64,000 nt of DNA, taken from positions 1,860,001 through 1,924,000 of the forward strand of contig VNWV01000003.1 in assembly GCA_009801085.1 (NCBI GenBank), in the 5' to 3' direction. The notes beneath the pieces are model-generated. The model saw nothing but the letters and a program-made list of their open reading frames with translations, was not told the DNA's origin and ran no database searches. The DNA comes from Lasiodiplodia sp. COLG20 (lineage: Eukaryota; Ascomycota; Dothideomycetes; Botryosphaeriales; Botryosphaeriaceae). How positions within the stretch are numbered: the stretch's first letter is position 1; each line of letters starts with the position of its first letter. Shown piece after piece: positions 44,401-56,200 of this stretch. The translations under genes and the position numbers were made by a program.

Positions 44401-45868
44401 ATTTCTCTTTAACGACATCCAAGAAGAGCACGAGCCGAGAGAATTGAGGGACCCGCCAACGCAAGCCAATCTCACTCAGCAGCTCCGTAGAGTCTTTGGA
44501 TAGCAATTTCATGGCCTGTGTATCTCCCGTCGGGCTTGAGGGGTCTAGACCGTCATCTTGCAAATCATAGGTGAAGGCTTGCTTGACGATGGCACGATAG
44601 AATGCCCTTGGGTCCGGAGGGATGTAGGTATAGGGCGTGCTACCGTCCTCAGTGGGGCTTGGAATATCGTTCAGGTTCAGAGACGACACATCAACTGGCT
44701 GATCGATGACATAGGAACCACTCTCCGAAGTTTCCGACATCTTCCTGGCCATCTCTGAATAGGCGGGATCTACGACGCTTCCACGATCCGGCTTGAACTG
44801 CGGCAGTGCGCCGCCGCTGCTCTTTGCGAGCTCAGGGCTGGACTGGATGATTGCCAGCATCATTTGAGACAAGTCCTGGGTCTCTCCCTTCTTCCAAGCG
44901 TCGTACGCCTCCTCTGTGTCGAAATCGTCGGGGCTCAGTGTCTGCCTCGTGTTCAGACTCAGGTTAGCTTGATAGGCCTTCAGGTCCTGCAGCGCGGCCT
45001 TCTCCGTCCAGACGTCCTTCTTTGCATTTATGTCCTGCTGCACGGTATCGTACGGGACGCTAAATATCCGTGACACTACCAAGACCAGGGGCATATCCTT
45101 GACCTCGTAACTCCGAGGCACCTCGACCTCGACGGTCGAACCGCCCGCGCCGCCATTCCGTTGTGAAGCAGCGGCCAAGTCTTGGTCGTGCATCAGAAGC
45201 TTCTTCTCCATTGTTGTCAGCCTTGACAAAAGCTCGGGCCTGTCACGGGTCCAGTCGTGGTTGCGGAGGGTCGAGCTGATCAGACGGATGAACAGAGCGA
45301 CATGGCGATCGACCATGAGGCGCCAACTGTCGTCATCGGGAGCCTTCCCTCGCTGCATAATCTTGGTGGCGTTGGAAAAGAAGATCAGGAGCAGATCCTC
45401 CACGCGGCGGTTCTCTTCCATGGTCTTCCTGAACTTGGGGTCCTTGAACTCGTTCAGGAAGCCGGCAAAGGTCGACTTGACCTGCGGGTCATTGTACTCG
45501 GGCATCTTCTCCTTGCCGACCAGCACGCCGGTCAGGCGCTTGTCGAGCTCCTTCATGAAGCCATGGGGGAACTTTGTGCTCTTGCTGTCCCTTATCAGGG
45601 AGAAGTCCTTGACGAGATCGGTGACGGAGGTCGAGGAGCGGTGCAGCTGCTTGGGCGCCGGGACGTGCTGCACGCGGCGGGCTCGCGGCTGGAGCAGGTA
45701 GGAGAGAAAGGCCACGCGGAGGGCATAGGTGTAGGCATCCTGCGGGCTGACCACGCGCTTGCGGGAGTAGGACGAGCTGCGGCGGTTGGAGCGCTCCTCC
45801 TGCACCAAGCTGTTGACGCGCCAGCGATTGTTGCTCATTGAGCGGCTGTGGTGAGACGAGGTCGACAT
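41453..45868 (-). CDS. Munc13/UNC-13-like C2-domain protein (Ync13 family)
   Basis: Fungal relative of Munc13, a vesicle-priming family; fission yeast Ync13 acts in secretion and endocytosis at the division site (family knowledge). Exons are 43878-45868, 43641-43826, 43124-43592, 42452-43033, 42043-42402 and 41453-41986, giving 1,373 aa with every join in frame. The Ser/Arg-rich N-terminus is followed by a long helical MUN/MHD1 region (SPQDAYTYALRVAFLSYLLQ; FAFHIEDLLQDFVWRWIDMT). A C2 domain covers roughly residues 925-1070, with KYVFTIKIIEAEDIKACDMN, GLSDPYVVLGDEY and IWDWDTLGDHDCVG. These hold the Asp residues typical of calcium binding. A second helical MHD2-like part follows, with a basic tail (MPTRKHKTVMLSRN). 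The 90-nt intron 43034-43123 is in frame and stop-free; I remove it because PESLVKLNNIEYA then reads as the family does. The ATG at 45925 is an alternative start. Confidence 0.88.
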
Positions 45869-46328
45869 TGCTGCGGGCGGGTGTGGTGTTTCACGGACTT
45901 GGAGCAGGCGCGGGCTCCGCAGCACATGTCATTCGAGAGGGGCGGGCTGGGCTGGTTGGGCACAGATAGCAAGCCCGCAGCGGCGACGTTGACGCTGGGG
46001 CGGTGAGGCGGCGGCGGCGTGCGAGGGAGCTCGGCGACGGCGGACGGCGGGCGCTGCGGGCGTGGGCTGGGTCGGCCGCTCGCTGAAGAGGGTCTTGGGG
46101 GTCGTGAGAGGGACGTGGAAGGTCGTTAATGTTTCAAATTGCGCGGGCACGACAGGGATGGCTGCCCGTATCCACCCTCAGGCTCGCTGCAGGGCTGAGA
46201 GGAGACCTATGGCGCCCAGCTTCGCGTGGGGACGGCGCTGGGCGATCTAAGCGCCGTCTAAAAACCGCGGCTCCTCCGCCTCCGTCTCCGCAGCACCTCT
46301 GCCAAACGCACCACCGCCCGCGCTTCCA
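45869..46328. other. Divergent promoter of the Munc13-like and bHLH genes
   Basis: 460 nt of GC-rich DNA shared by two genes transcribed away from each other. No clear TATA box or E-box was identified. Confidence 0.5.
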
Positions 46329-46733
46329 ATGTCCACATCACCCCCCGTCGCCGGCAAGGCCCCGGGCCAGCCCGAGAAGCCGCGCCTGACCGAGGAGGAG
46401 AAGAAGAACAACCACATCGCCTCCGAGCAGAAGCGCCGCCAGGCCATCCGCCAGGGCTTCGACCGCCTGGCCTCCATTGTGCCCGGCATGGAGGGCCAGG
46501 GCCGGAGCGAAGCCATCGTCCTCGACGCCACCGTGAAGTACATGAGAGAGCAGTATGCTGAACAGCAGAGACTAGTCGAGGCTGCCCGCGCCAAGGGCAT
46601 CGACCCTGCTAGCATTCCGGGCCTGCCTGAGAGCTACAAGGACACGCTCGACACGCAGACCGCAAGGGATGCCGCTGCATTGGACGAAGCCACCAACGGC
46701 AAGCGCAAGCACCAGAACGGCGGCGTCGACTGA
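46329..46733 (+). CDS. Ino4-like bHLH transcription factor
   Basis: A small single-exon protein of 134 aa. The basic region NNHIASEQKRRQAIRQGF carries the His29-Glu33-Arg37 triad that reads E-box DNA in class B bHLH proteins. Helix 1, a loop (VPGMEGQGRSE) and helix 2 (AIVLDATVKYMREQYAEQQR) follow, then a short coiled-coil extension and a Lys-rich end. Its size and minimal architecture match yeast Ino4, the Ino2 partner that controls phospholipid genes, and its filamentous-fungus relatives. Orthology and target genes are inferred. The 37 residues before the HLH contain no other domain. Confidence 0.88.
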   Translation: MSTSPPVAGKAPGQPEKPRLTEEEKKNNHIASEQKRRQAIRQGFDRLASIVPGMEGQGRSEAIVLDATVKYMREQYAEQQRLVEAARAKGIDPASIPGLPESYKDTLDTQTARDAAALDEATNGKRKHQNGGVD

Positions 46734-47818
46734 CCCTCGGAGCAAGCCCTCGCCCGATCAAGCAAGTCTGCTCGACGTCACGCCGTGGCACCGATGTCCC
46801 TACAACTATCGACATCGCCATGCACGCTCTTCGTACATACGCGTACATACGCTCTGTTCACCCTGGCTCCTCTGGGAAGTTTAGAAATGCCATGCGCGTC
46901 TGGTCTGGTCTCACAACTGGTGTTTCCGCGTGTTTCCTTGGCTGCGTTTGCAATGCGTAGGGCCCTTGATCGTGCCACCCTTTTCGGGCTTGCCGGCCGT
47001 CTCTTATTAAAGATGCGCGCCCAGAAGGTTTAGTTTTCGAGTGCGTAGGATACACCTCAGCCCGTAAGACAAAGTGTACATACAAAACAGAACGTCTGGT
47101 GAAAGAAACTGCTCTCTTGCTATCGCACTGTTCGAGAATGATGCTTATCTAGGCAGGAGGATCGCCCATGATCCTGCTGTTCTCCTAAAAAAAAACAAAA
47201 AAAAAAAACAGGCATCACGAACAGGCATTGTGCTAATAATTATGCCTAGCGCCCGACGGGGCGTACGCATATCAATACTCTCCTTTCCGTGCTGTTTTGC
47301 AAGTCCGAATGCATTACACCAATCCAGCCATGCCAGCAAGGGAGCCGCTCACAGACGCCCTTCAATAATCAAATCTCCATAATTCCCCTTATGCGAACCA
47401 TCCTGCGACGTGCCATTTTGCGAGTGCCCTGCCTTAATTTCCTCCACATTATCATCGGGACGCTGGATGACGAAGCTTCCGCATTTAGGCTCCGATCAAA
47501 CCAGGATGGCCCTGCAAACGTCTCCACGATCTTCCATGCACTGCCAACGTCACTACTGTGTTAGCACGAAGCGGACTCATTTAGCACCGCAAACCATCAT
47601 CGCAGTAGCAAGAAGGGTAATTGGGAGCTTGATTGAATGTACGATTGATTTTGCAGCTCTTCCGAGTTCATTTTCGCCTTCATCCTTTAATAACCGTTCA
47701 ACACCATCATCATTTTATCGAAGACCCGCTCCCTTGACCATGTCGGGAGATTTCAATTATCTTTATCAACCCCATTTTCGTGTCATGAAATTACCGCGTT
47801 GGGTACTGTATGTACTGT
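46734..47818. other. Intergenic region between convergent genes
   Basis: 3' flanks of the bHLH gene (+) and the ELL gene (-). It holds A-runs near 47187-47210 and a direct repeat of GTACATACGC at 46834-46853. No gene is supported. Confidence 0.5.
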
Positions 47819-50389
47819 CTAACCCTCTGGGTTAGCCGTGAGCCGCTTGATCTCCTTCTTCATGTTGCTGAGGATGGCCGCTTTCTTGCGGATCTCCTCC
47901 AGCTCCTGCTCCGTCGGAGGCTTGTTCTGGCGGCTCTGGATGGAGATGTACAGCGCATGGTATTTGGCATAGCAGCGCTTGAACTGGGCACTCAGTTCGA
48001 TCGCACGGCGGACATTCAGAGGCTGGCCCTGCTCGGGTGAAGCAGAGCTAGCATCGTGAAAGCTCTGCGGGGAATCGTGGTGGTGAACATGTCCAGCGCT
48101 CGGCTGGTGAGAGTGGGTTGACGAGGTCGAAGAGATTGATGACGCCCCAGAGTAGCTCGGTGTCGGGGTTTGCGTCGGCTTGGGAGCCTTGTAAGTAGCG
48201 GCCAATTTTTTGGCCGTAGGCTGCTTGGATTCCACCATAGGTCCTTCAACCTTGCGCTTCAGCAAAGTTCTCTCGCTGCTAGGAGGGGTCGCTGTAGCTG
48301 CAGTGTTGGACACAGGAGTGTGTCCGGTAGTCTTGCGGTGTTTGATGTTGACGTCGTGCTTGTGAATGTCACTGTCGATGTCGTTTGCCTTGCGCTTCAA
48401 AGTACGGTCGGAGTTGCCGGGGGTCGAAGACTTGTGGACAGCGCGTGACTTCTCCACGTCGGAATTGGTGACCGGGGATCCAGTCGATGATGGATTCTTG
48501 GAGGATACGGCATCCGCCACCTTCTTTGTAGAAGTGAATGGTAGCCCGTTGATCTTGGGTTGTATGCTCTTCCCAACCGTGTGCTCGGCCGCTTTCTGCT
48601 CGTTCAACTTGGTTGCAGACTTCCTGGAGGCTGCCGCTGTGGAAGCGGTATTGGTAGACTGTAGTTGTTTCTTAGTGACAGGCTTGCTGCCGGTCTTTGG
48701 TTCCGACTGAGCATTCTCTTTGTTAAGCTTGGCAGATGCAGCCGTTGTACTCGACTTGGCGGCGGCGTCCTTCGGAATCCGGGTTGTCTTCTGCGGAACT
48801 GTGTTCTGGACACCTTTGTTGCCTTCGCTCGACGCCTTCGGTAACTTCTTCTTCGCAACCTGGCTGACCTCTCCCTCGTCGGGGGTAGACCTCTTGACCT
48901 TCTTGGGCGTGCTTTGACCAGCCTGGTCTTCAGCCATTGGGCGCTTCGTAGTCTTCAGTAAGGTGGTCCGCCCGGTGTCTTCCTCACTGGAGACCTTCTC
49001 GATCTTCCTCTTGAGAGTTGTAGCTTCCTTCTCTTCGCCATCCGTCCTTTTGAGTGGCTTCTTCTGTCCCAATGCAGCTGTGCTCTCCGCTGAGGAAGGC
49101 TTGGGCTTCTTCTGTGTAGCGATACCGAACGCGTCCTCCTCGCTCTTCTTCTTCCTTGGTTCTTTCTTCTTCGGTTCTGCCTTCTTCTTCGTCATCTGGG
49201 CAAGCCTCTGCTTGTTACCCATAGATGGCTTCAAGGATGGGGTCGAAGACTTCGGCGCGGTGCTGGAGGCACTCAGACTCAACTTGGACAGAACCTTTCC
49301 CTTGCCGCGATCATGTTCCGGAAGAAGGTTCTGCCAGATCTTGTCATGAGGATCAAGCCTCTGGCGATCCAGGGCTCGGATAGCATTTTCGATTGCCTGC
49401 TTACGCTCCTCCTCGGTCCAGAATCGAATGCTTGGGCTGAATGGATCCAACTCTTTGTACGACTTGTCCGTCAACTTCCATTCTCCTCCCTGTTCCTTCG
49501 CAATCTTTTCCAAGGTCGGTGCGATGTCCTCCTTCGCAATCCTCATCTTACGAGCGAGGTCCTGCAGCTTCACGGGCTTAAGAGCGAGCATGTGGACGAG
49601 GGCCTTGCGTAACGCTGATTCTATGGCCGACGTTTTCTTGGAGATCGGTGCAGAGGTCGGTGCGGTCGGTCGCGGCGAGGCGGCGGAAAGGGCAGGGCTC
49701 GACGCATTCGAGCTCGAAGCGACCAGTCTACTTCCGAGGACAGCTCCGCGGCTTGTCTTAACATACCTATTCTGTTGGAGCCGCCTCATTCTGTCGAGAT
49801 CGATGTCCATGGATACCCTTTGGCGTTTAGAAGTTAGCATGTTTAACTGAGTGTGGCTGACGATGACGGGTTCCCACTTTGGCGCTTCTTTTGACTTGCG
49901 GATTGCCTCCATGTTCGACTTGAGAGTTTCCAGAGCGCTGTCAGTCCTGTTCATAGCCCGACTGGCTTCACTAGCCCTCTGAAGAGCGAGTCGGTAGTCG
50001 ACAGTGCCAAAAAAGTCGCTGGCGACATGATTGCTGCCGTCTTCCGGGTCGGTGCCGACGGTCTGGTACAGCTCGTTCCTGAACTTCTCCTTTGTCGCGT
50101 CGAGGACGATCTTGGTGTCTCCGATCTTGAGGATCTGAGGTGACGGTCAGTGAGATGCGTCGACACGGCAGCAAGAGCGTGGAGCACGCACGGGGTTCTG
50201 GCTGAACTGAATCATCGGGGGACGACCGTCACGGATGCTCTGGAGCATGTCGTCGATGACGTCCTGAGTCATCTCAACCTGCATGACGGGCGTGCGCCTG
50301 CTGGAGCTGGGTATCTGCTTCTCGCCTATGTACTCGTCCGGGGCGCCATAGAGGGCGACGGCGGCAGCCGACGCGTGGTCGGAACCCAT
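47819..50389 (-). CDS. ELL1: RNA polymerase II elongation factor ELL
   Basis: Suppresses pausing by RNA polymerase II; fission yeast Ell1 works with Eaf1 (family knowledge). Exons are 50192-50389 and 47819-50134 with a 57-nt intron, giving 837 aa. The N-terminal ELL domain includes EMTQDVIDDMLQSIRDGRPP, the joined FSQNPILKIGDTKIVLDA, and a winged-helix stretch, ALRKALVHMLALKPVKLQDL. The centre (about residues 280-690) is a Lys/Ser/Thr-rich disordered linker with many KKxK clusters. The last 70 residues form an occludin/ELL-type helical domain (RAIELSAQFKRCYAKYHALY; ILSNMKKEIKRL). The intron is confirmed by frame and by continuity of the conserved domain. Confidence 0.9.
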
Positions 50390-52279
50390 GGCGAAGGTGC
50401 TGGCTGGACAGGAGTCTGGTGTTGCGAAAGGGCGGTCGCGGGTTGTGGAGTGAGTGTGAGGGAGTCCGGGCTGAGATCGGAGTTAGGGCGGCGGCGGCGG
50501 TGGTGAGATGGAGCGCGAAGCCGGCTCGCCTGGGCGGGCAGCTTCACGGGCAAACTGGCGGAGCAATTGAAGAGCCAGGGTTGTCGTTGGCGTGCGGGTT
50601 TGGGGAGGGTGGAGCGGTGGAAGCGGAGCACGCAGCAAGCTGAGCGGCGTGTGGTGGTGCAGTAGTGAGGTGGTGAGCGTGCGGAATGGAGGTAGGGTAC
50701 GGGTTCCGAGCGGAGTCGGGGCAGCCAGGTGCAAGCGAGCCCTGGGAGACAGTCAAAGCCGAGCGAGGCGACGAAAGGGCCGGGCGTGGCGTGCGTGGGT
50801 AAGCCACTGCGCTGGCGGATCGAAACGGCCTTTGTGAGGGTGAAGAGAGGGCGGCGCAGCTCGATGGCGCTACGACTACGGTACCTCATCGCGCCCGCAG
50901 CAGCAGGCCAGGGCCGGGGCTTCAATGCCCGCCGGCACTGCCCGCCCGCCCGCCGTCGCACGCGCTTTCGCCCGGCACACGCCCACGCAGCAGACATATT
51001 GCGAGCACCGGTCCGCGTGTCCATGGAAGGCGGCGGCCGCAGGGCATCACCGCCGGCCAGCCAGGCTCTCCAGATCGATTGGCGTTGGCCCTAGGTGGGC
51101 TCTTCCGCCCACTGGCGTCGCTTCCGCTGTGCCCGCGTCATCCGCCGCACCAGATGCGGGTTGGCGCACCCTCACCGGGCATTGCGGGCGGCCACGCTCA
51201 GCTCCAGCTGCGGCGTGCTTTGTTCACGCTGGGCCTTTGTTGGCAGGCAGCCACGCGCTGACGCTGGTCGAGTGTTGCCGCACGCTCATCCTTGCATGTC
51301 GCGGCATCTCGCGGCGGGCGGGCCCTAACCCAAGCTCGTGGGACTCTGCGCTGATCAAAGCAGAAGGAGATCAACGGGCGCAGCCAAACGTCGCTGGCCT
51401 CCCCCGGCCGCCAACCCAAGGGAGCCTCTCGCGCTCGCGGCGTCCGAGGCCGCTGCCCGCTGGCTGCCCCCGCGTCGGGTCCAGCCACGGGCAGGAGCCG
51501 AGCCGACTCATGGATTCAGGGCGCCGGGACCGGCGAGAACAGCTGCACCCCCATTAATCGCGACGCGCTCGCTTGCCCGGCGCGCGCCCGGCCCTCGCCC
51601 TCAGACCCCCGGCGCCCCGGCGGAGAGCGTTCCTGGGCCCTGGTCGGGTCGCCGGGAAAGCGGCTGCTTAAAAAAGGAAAACATTTGCCCAGGGCCAGAG
51701 CCTCGACGACCCTGTCAGCCGCAGGGCCCCGCGCACCGCCTCGATCCAGCAGCCCTGCGCAGCGACGGCCGGCCACCGCTGGTTTGCATGGCGCGGTTCC
51801 TGCAGCGCGGCGACTCCTCCACTTGCCATGCTGCCGCAGGGCCACGGGCCGCCGGAGGGAGTGTCCATGACCTCGTGTTGTTCGTCGGCGGTGGGGTCAC
51901 GCTGCCGGCAGCGCTCACGTGTGCCGCGCGCCAGTCACCTCTCACTAGTGGCCTGAGAAATGACCTCCATCCCTGGCGCCAGCAGCTGGAAGGGATGTCA
52001 GCACGCGGGCTCGAGGTGTGCCTATAATTCGATCGCCGGCGAGTGGCCTCTGCGTGTGAGATCATGGCAGATGCAAGCCACTAGCCCTTCTGGGCCGACA
52101 TGACGATGTTCCTTTTTGCACACCGAGCACGCCGCATCCGTCATGCGGAGGGCGGATTCCATTTCAAGAGCCTCTGGATTGTTCGCGGGGCGCGATCTGA
52201 AACTGCGCTTGTGAAACCGGCCGTCGCCCTGCCCGTTTCATGGCCCAAACGATAAAAGAAAAGCCCCTTGACGCCGCCG
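50390..52279. other. GC-rich intergenic region, no gene supported
   Basis: It lies upstream of ELL (-) and downstream of the cutinase (-). Long frames on both strands (50326-51024 minus, 51338-52027 plus) overlap one another, are rich in Arg/Pro/Ala and match nothing, as expected for GC-rich noncoding DNA. Confidence 0.5.
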
Positions 52280-53269
52280 TCATAGCAACGTCTGCACCCA
52301 CGCAGCCGCTTCCTCGTCGTAATTCTCAGGGTACTGGCCATGCACGGAAACGCTGCTGCCGCTGGCGCACGCCTAAAGCAACCATTTATATGTCAGCCCT
52401 GGCTTGCCTTGCAAATTTAAGAACACGGGCACGGACAATGTCGTTGTCGTCACAGTACGAGCGGATCCTATTGGCGTAGGACTCGGCCAAAATGGCCAGC
52501 TGGGCCGCGGTGCGCGGGTATATCTGGCCAGGGGATCAGCAGCGCTCGTTTGGGGCACCGGAGAGGAATGCGGACTCCGTCTGTCGTCGCCGTGCCCTCG
52601 TCGTACGACTGGCCGGCGACATGTCTTGGGTCGCCGTACCAGACGGCCGCGGCAACTGCGCCCGCTTCCCGTCAGCTGCAACCGACTCTGGCGGTCTGGC
52701 GGTTTCTAATCAATCTTACCATGCTCGCCGACGTCCGTCGAAACGGGCTCCGTCGCAGCGCCCAGGCCAGAGCCGCCGCCACCGCAAAGCGCGTCGCCCG
52801 TGACGTGCGCTCCCTAAATCAACAACACGGTTTAGCCGCGCGCCCCTCCAAAATCTCCCGTGCGCCCAAGTTAATATGGAATGGAAAAGGAGCGGAGCGG
52901 CCTCGGCCATGGGGCGACACTGACCTGAGAGTAGCCCAAGAGAACGATCCTCGACTCCGGGCACGCCTCGACGTACGCTGTCAATTGGCTCTTGGTGGCG
53001 TTCATCCCCTGCTGCGTGCTGGCAATGTAGTCGAAGGTCGCGGGATAAATGATGTCCTCGTAATCGGTGCCCGCGTTGTTGGCAATGATCAAGTTGGCCA
53101 GCGTGATCATGTCGCCCGGGTAGTCTTCTGTCGTGCCTCTGGCGATCAGGATGTGGACGCCAGCGCAGCTCGTCTGGCGCCCTGCGAGACCAGCGTCCTT
53201 GGCGGCGCCTGCGGGGAGCGCATGGCACCACGGTAGCAGAAGCGCAGCCGCAAGGACAGAAACAAGCAT
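52280..53269 (-). CDS. Secreted cutinase / acetylxylan-esterase family hydrolase
   Basis: Serine esterase of the cutinase family (CE5), predicted to attack cutin or acetylated xylan outside the cell. Exons are 52925-53269, 52720-52813, 52576-52655, 52437-52523 and 52280-52372, giving 232 aa with all joins in frame. The signal peptide is MLVSVLAAALLLPWCHA. The mature protein has CAGVHILIARGTTEDYPG. The nucleophile elbow GYSQG is split by intron 1 after Gln and continues GAHVTGDALCGGGGSG. DPRHVAGQSYDEGT follows. The catalytic Asp lies in YCDDNDIAC, and the catalytic His in SVHGQYPENY, near the end. Introns 3 and 4 use GTCCGC and GTCCGT donors, so those two joins are less certain than the rest. 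A TATA box lies about 80 nt upstream of the ATG. Confidence 0.82.
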
Positions 53270-56200
53270 TTTGGAGAGGGCGCGAAGCTCGGGACGCAGT
53301 GACGGCTGCCGCAAGAGTAGCGCGGCTCTGATGCTCAGCACTTCACTGCTTTATACCATCGGCCTCCGGAGGTAAGCATCCAGCAGTCCGTGTTCTAAGT
53401 ACTGCTGTATTGCTGCTATACATGCCAAGCAAGTCAAGTTGGCCTAGGGAGCTATACACAACTGCCTAAACAGGCCAAGCGGGGCTCGTAGCCAGCACTT
53501 AGCCGCCCGGTAACCCACCGCATGAGCCGTCCCGGATTCTAGAGAGGCTGTTCCCTGGGGCTGTTGGTCAATCAACGTGAGCAGGCGGTTCAGCTGGACC
53601 GGCACAGCCATTGGGCTGAAGCTCTTCACAACATCATCCAACCCGTTTGTTCAATCACATTGAGATCCGGAAGGCACCGAGTATTAGCTCCCTATTCTTC
53701 TCTGTCATCCCCAAATACTTCTACTCGTTTAATGCTTGAGTGCTAATGTGTGACAGGGTATGCCTACAAAGTCCACCCAGTGCAGTGCTACAAGACCTTT
53801 TGACATGGTACGAGCAAATGGTTGCTGCATAAATGACTCTTGGCACGCCTGCATGGCACCCGGAATCGAAAACGTTGAATATCGCTTCCGAAGCGACTCT
53901 TTGGGTCTTGCCTGGAGATTTAGTTCGTCCCCGCTTCGGCCGCCCATGTTAGATGCGCTCCAAAGCTCACTATCCAGCGCCCATGAGCGCTCAAATGTAT
54001 ACCTAGCTAACGGCGAAGCTCTTGCTTAAGTCATCTGAGCAGGAAGGTCGGCGGGCTCTAAACATGCATTTACAGCCAAGCTTGCCTGCAGGTTCGGCGA
54101 GAGATTTGTTCGCCTTCTTCTTACAGAGGAATGCCGGAAACGCCGGATTTCAATAGCCGCTCACCACTTTCTGGGCGTCCGGCTGCTGTCGGCAATTGAG
54201 AATCCGGGGATTGCGGAGTGTTGGGAAGCTGCGCGGACCGAGTCCGGATGTGGGAAACCCTGCTACCTTACTGTATCCTGGTATCCGCCCGAGCGAGCTT
54301 CCTGATTCCAGCGACCTGCTTAAATAATTGGGGGGCTTGGGTTGTGCAAATGTCGAAACAAAAGGGACCTGGCCATATGCGGAGCGACAGCCGTGCTTGC
54401 AGCCAGGTCCAGAAACCAACTTCCCCTTCCATACCAGTTTCATCCATACTTGCGCGGGACCAGTCCAAGCGAAAAGTCCTCATCTTCCGGACCTTTACCA
54501 GAATGTTTCTGGCTGCGGGGTAAAAACCAAACACATCCGCCGATCCAGGATTCGCGGTAGCGTGCTGAGTTGCTTCGGGATCGACGATTCGGCCACTCAC
54601 AACTGTAGGTATGTCGCGCGTGGATTTTCCCCGGCCGCAGGCTCAAAGCCACTCGCCCAGACAAGGCACGAGTTGCCTGCATGCAGGCACGGAGTTGAAA
54701 TGATCGCCACGGCCGGAGGCACACACACACGCACGCCAACATGTTGGCCGCGGGCACTGAAATCCACTGATCATTCGATCTTACTCCTCGCGTTTTGTGG
54801 CTCTGGTACCTTTTAGTTCGCAACACCGGACCCCAAAGATCTCCACGCCCTCCCCCACCGTCCGTCTACCGTTGTTGCACTTGGCAACCAGGCGCCGAGA
54901 CTCCAAAAATAAGGCGATCACTTCCGCCGGTCAGCCACCACCAGAACTCAGGCCACCCCCATCCCACTTGGCAAAGAAGCCCTCAGCTGCGTGATTCCTT
55001 AGGCATGCGCACTACTACTGCACGTGCAGCTGTGTCTCTGTGCGGACGCGTCAGCACGGATTTGACATATTGCGCGTGCCCAGCAAGCTCAAAGGAATGC
55101 AAACTCAAAATGGCCGGGGTTGAAGAAGGTGCAATACCGAGCAACGCAAGCAGTATGCGCAGACAGCAGCCTGTCCTCGTTTCCGTCAAACCATGGCCTG
55201 ACGCGGCTTGATGGAGGGCAGGAAAATCCCCACAGGAGCCCATGACTACTGAGTTGTTCATGTGCGACGGACTTTGCTGTGTGCCTCCCTCTTCTCCCTC
55301 CCGCCCCGCCTTCTGTGCCATTGTCACACTGCATATCCTAGACTTTAACCCAGCCTCTCTCCCCAAAGTGCTCGCGCTCCTTGTTTTGGTCTTTACCCAT
55401 TCTGACGAGCTGTATTGTTGCACACGCAAGCGTATTCCAGAAAACGATCACGAGAATGGCTCAGCGGTTGGCGCGGCAATTGTGTATTGCGTGCAGCCAT
55501 GATGAACGATGATGCGCATGCTTCATGTTGTGTAAATGTTACCACCGGCATCCCACCTCGGGTTCCACTGCATCGGTCGGGATCCTCTCTCGGGGCGTCT
55601 GGGAAGCGTGGGGTGATCGCTGCCAATCGACACCCGGCCATGAATTGTAATTTTCTGCCACTCACTTGGAGAACAGGTCTGGATGTGGATGGAGGAATCA
55701 CTTGCTGGGGATGGGGCGGGGAAATGCTGATCTGACGTTTTATGTGTGTGTCGAGATTTGAGAAACTGGCAACGCTTCATGCAGGAACGGCCTTAAATGA
55801 AAATCTAGTTTGTGGCATGTGCTGAGAGCAACACACGTGTTGAATCAAAGAAAATGTGATTCAGGTTCGATTTATGAAACGCATGAAGCACCCTACATGA
55901 GGAATGGATGAGCAATGGCTGTTTGTTAATCGGGCATGGTTCTAATCGTAAAGCCAATCATCAGTAGTAAGTGAGTGCCTACAGCAGCGATGAACGCATT
56001 CAGGTGGCTCTAAAGGCGCACAGTGTTGGGGCTGGAGTATTAGCTCTTACATGAGTTCAGCCGCTTCTGAAGTCGCACTTCACTGGAGGCAAGAATACTC
56101 TCTGCTGTTAGACCCATTTGAAATGGAAGCTCTCTACTGGGCTGTCGCAATGAATGAGGTCGGAACTCCTCAGTGGAATTCATTTCGAAGCCATCTCTTT

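Noticed and set aside
51338..52027. 229-aa plus-strand frame in a GC-rich gap
   Set aside because: Arg/Pro/Ala-rich, overlapped by frames of similar length on the other strand, with no recognisable motif.
54150..54443. 97-aa minus-strand frame in the gene-poor stretch
   Set aside because: No signal peptide, domain or splice extension, and the opposite strand carries equally long frames.
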